DNA of 40,041 nt from a bacterium (GTDB lineage Bacteria > Vulcanimicrobiota > Xenobia > Xenobiales > JADMJV01). The stretch covers positions 1-40,041 of the forward strand of contig JASBRJ010000210.1 of assembly GCA_030149525.1 (NCBI GenBank), written 5' to 3'. The translations under genes were made by a program, and so were the position numbers. Of this stretch, positions 25,319 through 33,717 are shown piece by piece. How positions within the stretch are numbered: position 1 is the first letter of the stretch; every line of letters begins with the position of its first letter. The notes under the pieces were generated by a model, which ran no database searches, was not told the DNA's origin, and saw only the letters and a list, made by a program, of their open reading frames with translations.

Positions 25319-25364
25319 GGCGGTGGGTCCCCCACCGCCTTACCGGCCCCGCTTCACGGGGCCG
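25319..25364 (+). terminator. two strong hairpins between xis remnant and integrase
   Basis: GGCGGTGGG (25319-25327) pairs with CCCACCGCC (25331-25339). CGGCCCCG (25344-25351) pairs with CGGGGCCG (25357-25364), followed by TTTCTT. Both stems are perfect. They end 9 bases before the integrase Shine-Dalgarno, so they would stop or attenuate transcripts from upstream and keep integrase expression low. Confidence 0.5.
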
Positions 25365-25381
25365 TTTCTTCAGGAGGAACC

Positions 25382-26515
25382 ATGGCTGGACAACTTATCA
25401 ACCGCGGTGAGCGGAAATGGCTGGTGCGGATCTATCTCGGCCGAGACGTTGTGACCGGGAAACGGAAGTATCATAACAAGACTGTTTACGGGACCAAGAG
25501 GGACGCCCAGAAGTACCTGAACGGCGTCCTGCGTGAAATCGATCTGGGCCGCTTTGTCGAACCCCAGAAGATGCCGCTCAACGCTTTCCTGGACAAATGG
25601 CTGAAGGATGCTGTGAAACCCAGGGTCAGAGACGTAACCTATCACAACTATTCGGAACTGATGAGCAACTATGTCAGGGAAGGGCTGGGAACAAAGCTCA
25701 TCTCCAAGGTGACGACGCTTGAGATTCAGGCTCTCTACTCCGCTTTGCTGGAAAGAGGCCTGGCCGTGGTCACCGTTCAGAAGGTTCATACCGTACTCGG
25801 TTCGGCTTACAAGCAGGCCGTGAAGTGGAGTTTTATCGCAATCAATCCGATGGATGGGGTTGAGGTGCCGAGGGACAGGGGCAAGACGCGAGAGGAGAAG
25901 ATCAAGATTATCCCGCTTGATCGGGTTTCTGAGTTTTTGGAAGCGGCCTACTGCACGCCCCGGGGTGTCGTTTTCGCCCTGGCTCTCGGCACCGGGATGC
26001 GGCCGGGAGAGTATCTGGCCCTGAAATGGGAGGATGTGGACTTCGAGAAGAAGTTGGTTCGGATTCAGCGGACCATCTACCGACACCGGAAAGGGGGTGG
26101 TTGGTCATTCCAGGCACCCAAGACCAAAGGGAGTGTTCGGTCTATCTCCTTGCCTGACGAGCTGCTCGAAGACCTTGAACGACATAGAGCGGAACAAATC
26201 CGGCTCTTTGGTGAACCCCAGGAGTTGATCTTCACCAGCAGAAACGGAGAGCCGCTCTTCAGCGCCAACCTTCGTCGGCGGCACTTCAAACCGCTGATCC
26301 GGGAACTGGGGATGGACGAGAGTTTGACGCTCTATTCGATCAGGCATTGCCATGCAACTCTTTTGCTCTCCGCCGGGGTCCATCCTAAGCTTGTAGCTGA
26401 GCGGCTTGGGCATCGATCCGTGAAAATGACCCTGGATGTCTATTCGCACGTAGTCCCCTCGATGCAAAGCGAGGTGGCCGGGCATGTTAGCAACCTGCTT
26501 TTTCGGCGCGACTGA
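25382..26515 (+). CDS. tyrosine recombinase / integrase
   Basis: A 377-residue site-specific recombinase of the phage-integrase family. The N-terminal arm-binding region and SAM-like core-binding domain (about 60-160) precede the catalytic domain. Catalytic residues are Arg207 (LGTGMRPGEYLAL), Arg321 (YSIRHCHATLLL), His344 (AERLGHRS) and Tyr354 (TLDVYSHV). The first histidine of the HxxR box is Tyr318, a common variant. The start ATG 25382 has AGGAGG four bases upstream. The gene is intact, unlike the two small genes before it. It is a candidate enzyme for the island's 19-bp repeats, though it is not at either end. Confidence 0.92.
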   Translation: MAGQLINRGERKWLVRIYLGRDVVTGKRKYHNKTVYGTKRDAQKYLNGVLREIDLGRFVEPQKMPLNAFLDKWLKDAVKPRVRDVTYHNYSELMSNYVREGLGTKLISKVTTLEIQALYSALLERGLAVVTVQKVHTVLGSAYKQAVKWSFIAINPMDGVEVPRDRGKTREEKIKIIPLDRVSEFLEAAYCTPRGVVFALALGTGMRPGEYLALKWEDVDFEKKLVRIQRTIYRHRKGGGWSFQAPKTKGSVRSISLPDELLEDLERHRAEQIRLFGEPQELIFTSRNGEPLFSANLRRRHFKPLIRELGMDESLTLYSIRHCHATLLLSAGVHPKLVAERLGHRSVKMTLDVYSHVVPSMQSEVAGHVSNLLFRRD

Positions 26516-26980
26516 CTTCCAGCCGAGGAGCCAGGCTTCGGCCGGGCCGGCGGCCATCTGGCCGGCTCTCCCTCTCCCCTAAAAACCGTATTAAAAAAAG
26601 ACTTGCTGACCCTGTTCCGGCCTCCACTCAATGGCCTGGAGCAGGGTTTTCTCCGTCATCGTCGTCGTGGGGTGGACTTCGTAGCGGCTGCGCCTTGCAA
26701 AGGGGTCAAGTCTGCTCGGGCACCCTGCTTTCCGGTTTGCACCCCAGGTTTCTTCGGCGGAGTTGTCCCCTTTGTCCACCGCTCTCCCCGGGAGCAGGAG
26801 GCCAAGCAACGAAGCGTTGGTTTGCAGCGTTGCTCCCGATCCGATGAACGAAGGCCCGCGATGCCTGGAACCCGAACAAACCTGGATGGAAAGGTGAGGA
26901 GAGCAGTGTCAAGGCGGATTATAGACCGCCTGTCCGCCACCAACGAGGGTGGCCGCAATCCCACATAGAACAAAACCCTG
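26516..26980. other. 465-bp gene-free stretch with hairpins
   Basis: There is no convincing gene here. After the integrase terminator I see three hairpins: GGGAGCA (26790-26796) with TGCTCCC (26831-26837), having CAACG-AAG-CGTTG inside; AGGCGG (26912-26917) with CCGCCT (26926-26931); GCCACC (26936-26941) with GGTGGC (26948-26953). The last two lie just before the DUF4365 start and could act in its leader. A right end for the integrase module might lie here, but I found no matching repeat. Confidence 0.35.
26528..26568 (+). terminator. GC-rich palindromic hairpin after the integrase
   Basis: A nested palindrome starts 13 bases after the integrase stop: GGAGCC outer arm matching GGCTC, and GGCC-ATCT-GGCC at the tip. 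A weak pyrimidine run follows rather than a pure T-run. It is likely an intrinsic terminator for the integrase. Confidence 0.4.
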
Positions 26981-27469
26981 ATGTCGGATCTTACAGAAAG
27001 AATGGAACAGATGAGTCTGGCCTATATCCAGGCGTGTGCCGCCGGTGTTGGACTCATCGCTTCACGTCCAGCAGCTGACATTGATAGTGTTGACTTAACG
27101 ATTTCTACCAGAAACGAGCCGGATTTCCCTATTCGCCCGAAGCTGGACATTCAAGTAAAATCGACCTCTTCTATCGATGACGTCGAAGATGTTATCAAGT
27201 ACGACCTGAAGCTCAAGAATTATAACGAGCTTCGCGAGGATACGATGGTTCCGAGAATCCTCGTCCTCGTTCTTCTTCCTAAAGACGTAATCGACTGGTG
27301 TACTCATTCAGCCCAAGAGCTGGTACTTCGCCGTTGTGGCTACTGGATGAGTTTGCAAGGTCAACCGGCTACGAGCAATACCACTTCCGTGCGATTGGAG
27401 ATTCCAAGCAAGAACCTCTTTGGACCCTCCGAACTTCGCGAAATATTGAAAGAGTCACAAAATTCATGA
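26981..27469 (+). CDS. DUF4365 domain protein
   Basis: A 162-residue protein. The layout ERMEQMSLAYIQACAA, then IDSVDLTI, then RPKLDIQVKSTS, then a hydrophobic strand ILVLVLLP and a C-terminal W/Y-containing strand, matches DUF4365. This family has a PD-(D/E)xK-like core; here Asp38, Asp56 and Gln58-Val-Lys60 are candidate active-site positions. DUF4365 proteins are often encoded in defence islands. The start ATG 26981 lacks a Shine-Dalgarno; Met8 or Met11 could be used. It shares an ATGA overlap with the following gene, so the two make a coupled unit. Confidence 0.7.
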   Translation: MSDLTERMEQMSLAYIQACAAGVGLIASRPAADIDSVDLTISTRNEPDFPIRPKLDIQVKSTSSIDDVEDVIKYDLKLKNYNELREDTMVPRILVLVLLPKDVIDWCTHSAQELVLRRCGYWMSLQGQPATSNTTSVRLEIPSKNLFGPSELREILKESQNS

Positions 27470-28617
27470 AAACAGATATCCGTGACGATAACTTGTTGAG
27501 AACCCTGGACCCGAGGACCCTGGCTGGCTACCTAAAGAATAGGGGTTGGACGATGGCTGGGAAGTTCAAATCCGACGTCCCCGTTTTCGCCAAGGACGCT
27601 CTTCAGGTTCTGGTCCCGATGACGAAGACATACGCTGACTACGGGCTGAGGGTTGGGGAGCTTCTGGCTGCGCTGTCGGAGGATGAAAAACGCAGCAAGG
27701 TTGAGGTCTTCGAGGACTTGATGTTCACCTCGGCGGACAAGATCCGGTTTCGCCTGAAGAGCCCCCTGGCTAGGCGAGGAGTGCTACCGATAAATTTGGG
27801 CGTAACTTTCGTAGAGCGGGCTCGCGATGTTATCCAGGCTGCGGCCTGTTCTGCGGTGGAAAAGAAGCCCTACTACCATGGACGCCGTGTTCAAAAGGTG
27901 GAGGACTACATGGCCAGGGTCTACCTGGGCCAGACGGAGAGAGGAAGCTTTGTTCTCAATGCGGGCTCCCCCGTATCTGCACCGGTCGACCAGCTAGTAG
28001 ACGAAGAGCCCTTTGAGCGAATGGTCACAAAGACCCTTCTGAAGAGTGTGTCGGCAGCAAAGGAAGCTGCAGCAAACGCCACTCTCGGCCTTTCCGACTC
28101 CCCCTTCTACGACGCGCATACTGTAGGTGTGAGTGCCAATCTTTGCAGCGCCCTTTCTGAAATATTTCTGGGCGATGAGGACAGCGTTCTTGAAATTGCA
28201 CTTCACTGGAGTCCGCTACGCCCTTCTCCTAAGACCGTTGAATCCTCCATCCATCTTGAGTCGAACTTATCGACCATTTTCTATGAAGCATCCAAAGCCT
28301 TGAAGAAACGGGCGCCAAGAGATGACTTTGAACTCCGAGGTTCAGTAATCAAGCTTCATCGTGAGGAAGCCAAAGACGACGGACAGATCGTGGTCTACGG
28401 CCTGGTCGACGAAGAGTATCGTGGAGTCAAAGTCGCACTTTCCGGTTCAGTTTACGATGAAGCCGCCCGAGCACACGCGGAAAAGCTCCCGGTCTTTGTC
28501 GAAGGGGAATTGTGTCGGGTCGGTCGAGGATACCAGCTCAAGCATCCGCGAAATTTTGGAGTGGTAGAGTATATCGATGAAGAGATCCTATTCGATTTTG
28601 ATGTCGATTCTGAATAG
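27466..28617 (+). CDS. unrecognised 383-aa partner of the DUF4365 protein
   Basis: I do not recognise this protein. It is soluble and has no signal peptide or membrane segment. The N-terminal third is helical (LRTLDPRTLAGYLKNRGWTM). The centre has FRLKSPLARRGVLPINLG. Residues about 290-383 look like a beta-barrel or OB-type domain: FELRGSVIKLHREEAKDDGQ, then IVVYGLVDEEYRGVKVALSG and ELCRVGRGYQL, a pattern that recurs in nucleic-acid or ligand-binding folds. The start ATG 27466 overlaps the DUF4365 stop; the frame is open to 27298 but that stretch lies over DUF4365. The ATG of the next small gene follows its stop with no gap. Confidence 0.65.
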   Translation: MKTDIRDDNLLRTLDPRTLAGYLKNRGWTMAGKFKSDVPVFAKDALQVLVPMTKTYADYGLRVGELLAALSEDEKRSKVEVFEDLMFTSADKIRFRLKSPLARRGVLPINLGVTFVERARDVIQAAACSAVEKKPYYHGRRVQKVEDYMARVYLGQTERGSFVLNAGSPVSAPVDQLVDEEPFERMVTKTLLKSVSAAKEAAANATLGLSDSPFYDAHTVGVSANLCSALSEIFLGDEDSVLEIALHWSPLRPSPKTVESSIHLESNLSTIFYEASKALKKRAPRDDFELRGSVIKLHREEAKDDGQIVVYGLVDEEYRGVKVALSGSVYDEAARAHAEKLPVFVEGELCRVGRGYQLKHPRNFGVVEYIDEEILFDFDVDSE

Positions 28618-28837
28618 ATGCCAGAAAACAAAGATAGCAAGTCCACGTACTCTATCCATCTCCCCGACGGCCGCATTAGCCCGGACAAGGCAATACCTTC
28701 GGTAGCGTTTCACTTGCAAACTCGTTTGCAAGCTGATGGACGAAATGTCCGACGAAGAGTTTCTCAGACTGGCCACACAGCCGGTCGTTCTCAAGGGCCC
28801 TGGCGGCCAACCATTGGAGAAGCCGAGCCAGGACTAA
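28618..28837 (+). pseudogene. small third gene with frameshift
   Basis: The ATG at 28618 is immediately next to the stop of the 383-aa gene (TAGATG), a sign of coupling. Frame 1 reads MPENKDSKSTYSIHLPDG and on to about VAFHLQTRLQA, then becomes Arg-rich nonsense. In another frame from ATG 28736 the sequence reads MDEMSDEEFLRLATQPVVLK and on to EKPSQD and a TAA at 28835, which looks like real coding. Joining the two gives a plausible 70-residue acidic protein. The break lies near a tandem TTGCAAAC/TTGCAAGC repeat at about 28713-28733, a good place for a slip. Function unknown. Confidence 0.4.
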
Positions 28838-29183
28838 TTCTGTTCCAGAAACCTCTGGCACGCTATAGGCGCACTATCGCTCCCCAAAAAATCAAGAAAC
28901 CCCACAACCACGGGCCTCCTCGCTCTATGACCCGCTTCTTCGCCAGAAAACGGGCAAGTTGGGAGTGGAGGTAGGTACAGCGTGCTGAGTGCCGTTGAGA
29001 TGGGATCGGAAGCCGTTTCCCCTAGCTAAAGACACTTCGAAGTTGAAACCATATAGGATTGGGCGTTCGATACGCGTGGCAGGCGAGTTTGGTGCCGAGG
29101 AGATGGGTCCAGACTTCGTAACACCGCAAGCGGCTTGTGGCACACTGGCGATTCTAATCGAGTCATCCTACAATTCTCTCGCC
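28838..29183. other. gene-free gap between the DUF4365 cassette and AbiE
   Basis: It holds repeat copy A (28858-28925) and then about 260 bp in which I see no gene or terminator. The frame that runs into the AbiEi gene from 28989 has no family-like residues before Met at 29220. Confidence 0.4.
28858..28925 (+). repeat. repeat copy A
   Basis: Starts GCACGCTATAGG (28858-28869), then CACTATCGCTCCC, and a long block with AAACCCCACAACCACGGGCC and TCCTCGC. The same blocks occur in the same order at 30808-30942, on the other side of the AbiE genes. Copy A lacks about 67 bp present in copy B between the first two blocks. Confidence 0.65.
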
Positions 29184-29219
29184 TTGTCACATTTAGAAAT
29201 TTGCTATAAAATTCTAAAT
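29184..29219 (+). promoter_or_regulatory. AbiE promoter with perfect operator palindrome
   Basis: ATTTAGAA (29191-29198) and TTCTAAAT (29212-29219) form a perfect 8-bp inverted repeat. The -10 lies between the arms (TATAAA 29205-29210, or TAAAAT 29207-29212), and -35 TTGTCA is at 29184-29189. The ATG follows the right arm directly, so the transcript would be leaderless. AbiEi antitoxins are known to repress their own promoter by binding inverted repeats, which fits. Confidence 0.6.
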
Positions 29220-29816
29220 ATGACACAGGCTGAAAAAATCGAAGAATGGGTCAAGAAGCAACGAAGAGGGACACCCTTCTCCTCGCGTTCGCTTTTGAAG
29301 TTTGCCAGTCGTGGAATGGTGGACCAGACTCTGAGCACGTTCTCGAAGGAAGGGAAGCTCAAGAGGCTTCTTCCCGGCCTCTATGTCAAGCCGATGATGC
29401 ACCCTATCCTAGGCGAGATGACGGTACCCGAAAAGGAGCTTATTGAGGCTTACTGTCGCCACTCTAACGAGATCATTCGACCCTCCGGGGCGGAAGCGGT
29501 CAACCGGTTGGGTCTGTCGACCCAGGTACCCGTTTGCTCGACCTACCTTACAAGTGGACGGTCCCGAAAGTTGAAGGTAGGTAGCCACTCTGTTAGCTTA
29601 CGTCAAACGCATCCTAAGTTCTTGAGACTTGGGGGCCAGGCCGGTGATGTTGTGCGTGCATTCCAATACCTCGGACGCGATGGAGTGACGAAAGAGCACC
29701 TGCTCCAGATTTCCAGAATCCTCGACGACGGAGCTAAAAGAGCATTGCTCGAATATCTACCTTGTTTGCCGGCCTGGATGGGCTCAAAGATCAAGATTCT
29801 GGCGGAGTTGTCCTGA
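29220..29816 (+). CDS. abiEi: AbiEi-family antitoxin
   Basis: A 198-residue protein with a winged-helix N-terminus (GTPFSSRSLLKFASRGMVDQ, then TLSTFSKEGKLKRLLPGLYV) and the AbiEi/DUF6088 C-terminal part (SGAEAVNRLGLSTQVPVCST, then YLTSGRSRKLKVG). AbiEi antitoxins are transcriptional repressors of their own operon and counter the partner without binding it directly (type IV). ATG 29220 lies at the edge of the operator; an upstream extension to 28989 is not supported. It is followed by the toxin gene, whose start overlaps this stop codon. Confidence 0.82.
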   Translation: MTQAEKIEEWVKKQRRGTPFSSRSLLKFASRGMVDQTLSTFSKEGKLKRLLPGLYVKPMMHPILGEMTVPEKELIEAYCRHSNEIIRPSGAEAVNRLGLSTQVPVCSTYLTSGRSRKLKVGSHSVSLRQTHPKFLRLGGQAGDVVRAFQYLGRDGVTKEHLLQISRILDDGAKRALLEYLPCLPAWMGSKIKILAELS

Positions 29817-30802
29817 AGTTTCTCGAACTCGATACGCCGGGTCGTCGCGAAGTCTTTGAAAGAGCCGCGCGCGAACTGGGTAGATCACCATTGGTTCTAG
29901 AGAAGGACCTCTGGGTGTGCTGGTGCTTGGAGAGGGTCTTCGAGTCCGATTTAAAGCACAGGGTCGTTTTCAAGGGTGGCACTTCGCTGTCCAAGGTCTA
30001 TAGGGTCATAGACCGATTTTCGGAAGATATCGACCTTACAGTCAGCAAACTGGATCTCGGGTTCTCTGAATCGGACCACGACCTCAGCAAGACGAAACTG
30101 AAGCAAAAGCTCGAAGAGGTCAGCTACACTTTGTCGCAGCTTCTTGAGAAAGACTATCTGCCACTTTTTCTCTGTGAGCCTGAGGTGTCTGCTCGCATCT
30201 CAGAAAAAGACCGCAACACGATTCTGGTTCACTATCCATCAGTCTACCTCTCTAAAAATGCACAGTATATCGAGCCACTGATTAGGTTGGAATTTGGAGC
30301 CAGGAATCCCACCGAACCGTCGGAGCATCATAGCATCGCGTTCGATGCCCAGGACATCTTTCCACAGCTAGCCTTTCCGTCAGCCAGCGTATCGGTCTTA
30401 TCCGCCCGAAGAACCTTTTGGGAGAAAGCGACCTTGTTGCATATGCTGTATTACTGTGCTCACGAGAAGCTGTCCGGCGGAAGAGCCGAGCGCCAAGCCA
30501 GACATTATTATGACTTGGTAATGCTTGCTGGCCATGACCAGGGGAAAGGTGCGATCGAGGAAGATTCCCATCTTCTTGAGGTGGTGAGCAGAGACAAAGC
30601 GATGCTTTTTCCTGCTGCTTGGGCCCGTTACAACGAAGCGAAACGTGGCTCCCTAAGACTGGTGCCAAATCCGCCTCTATCGAGACTCCTAGCAGATGAT
30701 TTTCAGAAGATGATCCGGTCTGGAATGTTCGGGACCGCACCTCCATCTTGGGGCGAGATACTGGAAAGGCTGAAGGGTCTGGAATCTCGGATAAACTCAT
30801 AG
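29813..30802 (+). CDS. abiEii: AbiEii-family nucleotidyltransferase toxin
   Basis: A 329-residue protein with the nucleotidyltransferase core FKGGTSLSKVYRVIDRFSED followed by IDLTV: GGTS at 55-58, Asp72 and Asp74 as metal ligands. EKDLWVCWCLERVF precedes it and a conserved ARHYYDLVML helix follows. AbiEii-type toxins transfer nucleotides to RNA or another target and stop growth during phage infection. The start is odd. The frame has no ATG or GTG near the expected N-terminus: CTG 29813 overlaps the antitoxin stop (CTGA) and has GGAG five bases upstream, while TTG 29762 overlaps the antitoxin by 55 bp. Confidence 0.85.
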   Translation: MKFLELDTPGRREVFERAARELGRSPLVLEKDLWVCWCLERVFESDLKHRVVFKGGTSLSKVYRVIDRFSEDIDLTVSKLDLGFSESDHDLSKTKLKQKLEEVSYTLSQLLEKDYLPLFLCEPEVSARISEKDRNTILVHYPSVYLSKNAQYIEPLIRLEFGARNPTEPSEHHSIAFDAQDIFPQLAFPSASVSVLSARRTFWEKATLLHMLYYCAHEKLSGGRAERQARHYYDLVMLAGHDQGKGAIEEDSHLLEVVSRDKAMLFPAAWARYNEAKRGSLRLVPNPPLSRLLADDFQKMIRSGMFGTAPPSWGEILERLKGLESRINS

Positions 30803-30807
30803 GCCTC

Positions 30808-30942
30808 GCACGCTATAGGCATCGCGCAAGGCTCTGCCGTTACCGGAGGTATCCCGCTCGCAAGGCTTTAGCCGTTACGAAGTCGGGACACTATCGCTCC
30901 CATAGAAATCAGGAAACCCCACAACCACGGGCCTCCTCGCCC
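30808..30942 (+). repeat. repeat copy B with tandem subunits
   Basis: Matches copy A at both ends. The extra middle has two imperfect tandem units, each with CGCAAGGCT and GCCGTTAC, about 35 bp apart (30824 and 30859). The final 52 bp (30891-30942) also resemble 4460-4510 in inverted orientation. It starts 6 bp after the AbiEii stop. Confidence 0.6.
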
Positions 30943-30950
30943 TACGACTC

Positions 30951-30969
30951 GTTGATTCGCCATCCGCGA
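30951..30969 (+). repeat. right 19-bp direct repeat (attR candidate)
   Basis: Identical to 4408-4426. Here it sits inside a small palindrome (GACTCG before and CGAGTC over its right end, 30946-30972). It lies 18 bp beyond the terminator of the tal operon, so insertion here would not harm that operon. Confidence 0.5.
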
Positions 30970-30986
30970 GTCAACCCAACCAAAGC

Positions 30987-31019
30987 AAAAGACCCACCAG
31001 GATCCCATCCCGGCAGGCC
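30987..31019 (-). terminator. terminator of the tal operon
   Basis: On the minus strand: GGCC-TG-CCGGGAT, a two-base loop, then ATCCTGG-TG-GGTC, followed by TTTT. The stem has two G-U pairs and one internal mismatch pair. It starts 24 bp after the transaldolase stop and ends the aldehyde dehydrogenase-GH63-pgi-tal operon. Confidence 0.65.
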
Positions 31020-31042
31020 TTCTGTGAAACCGCTAAAGCGAC

Positions 31043-32022
31043 TTAAGCGCTAACAGTCTCAAGCTGCTTTTTGAGCAACTGCTCCAGGTTGACCAGGGCA
31101 TCGCTGAAGCCTTTGATGCCTTCGGCCAGTTTTTCGGTGGCCATGCGATCTTCTTGGTGCATTTTGTTGAAGGTTTCGAGGTCCATTTCGATTTTTTCGA
31201 TGTCCATGCTTTTGGCTTTTTCGGCATCGAGTTTGCGAGGGAGGTCGCCTTCGGTTTCTTTGAGTTCGGCCAGAAGATCGGGGGAGATGGTGAGGAGGTC
31301 GCAGCCGGCTAACTCTTTGATCTCACCGGAGTTTCGGAAGCTTGCGCCCATGACTTCGGTTTTGTAGCCGAACTTTTTGAAGTAGTTGTAGATTTCGGTG
31401 ACGGAGAGGACGCCTGGGTCTTCATGAGAGGGGTAGCTGTCGCGGCCGGTCTCTTTTTTGTACCAGTCGAGAATTCGGCCCACAAAGGGAGAGATGAGGG
31501 TCACCTTGGCTTCGGCACACGCGATGGCCTGGTGCAGTCCGAAGAGCAAGGTGAGGTTGCAGTGAATGCCCTCTTTCTCCAGTTGCTCTGCGGCGCGGAT
31601 GCCTTCCCAGGTGGAGGCGATCTTGATCAGAACGCGGTCGCGGGAGATACCGACCTTCTCATAAAAGCCGATGAGTTCGCGAGCTTTTGCGATGGTGGCT
31701 TCGGTGTCGTAGGAGAGGCGAGCGTCCACTTCGGTGGAAACCCGACCGTCGATCAGCTTGAGAATGCGGCGGCCGAATTCTACTGCCAATCGGTCGATGG
31801 CGCGGGCCACAACCTTGTCCACATCGTCTCCCACTTCTTCCTTAGAGGTTTTGAGGGCAGCCTCAACCACCTCGGCGTACTCAGGCATCTGAGACGCTTT
31901 GGTGATGAGGGAAGGGTTGGTGGTGGCGTCCTGGGGGCGAAATTTCTCGATGGAATTGATATCGCCGGTGTCGGCCACGATCACCGTCATGCTAGCCAGT
32001 TGATCGTAAAAATTCTTACTCA

Positions 32023-32023
<1 letters not shown>
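31043..32023 (-). CDS. tal: transaldolase
   Basis: Class I transaldolase of 326 residues, close to the 316 of E. coli TalB, moving a dihydroxyacetone unit between sedoheptulose-7-phosphate and glyceraldehyde-3-phosphate in the pentose phosphate pathway. Key features are [12 protein letters not shown], then [13 protein letters not shown], and [13 protein letters not shown] in which Lys134 forms the Schiff base. An acidic/Lys-rich C-terminal extension of about 10 residues ends the protein. Cytoplasmic. The start codon overlaps the pgi stop by one base (TAATG), so it is co-translated with pgi. Confidence 0.95.

Positions 32024-33717
<1,694 letters not shown>

Larger units (their letters stand above)
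4408..30969. mobile_element. defence island bounded by 19-bp direct repeats
   Basis: The 19-base sequence at 4408-4426 recurs exactly, in the same orientation, at 30951-30969. Between them lie BREX, other defence-like cassettes, an excisionase remnant and an intact tyrosine recombinase; outside them lie ordinary chromosomal genes on both sides. Just inside each repeat is an imperfect copy of a ~50-bp sequence in opposite orientation (4460-4510 and 30891-30942). This is the layout expected of an integrated element with att-like ends. The recombinase sits about 4.4 kb from the right end rather than beside it, so it may belong to a smaller nested element, or further cassettes may have been added outside it. 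Confidence 0.5.

Noticed and set aside
28989-29219. N-terminal extension of the AbiEi antitoxin
   Set aside because: It would run through the promoter and operator palindrome and adds no recognisable sequence.
30820-30890. CRISPR array
   Set aside because: Only two imperfect units with no regular spacers and no cas genes in the window.
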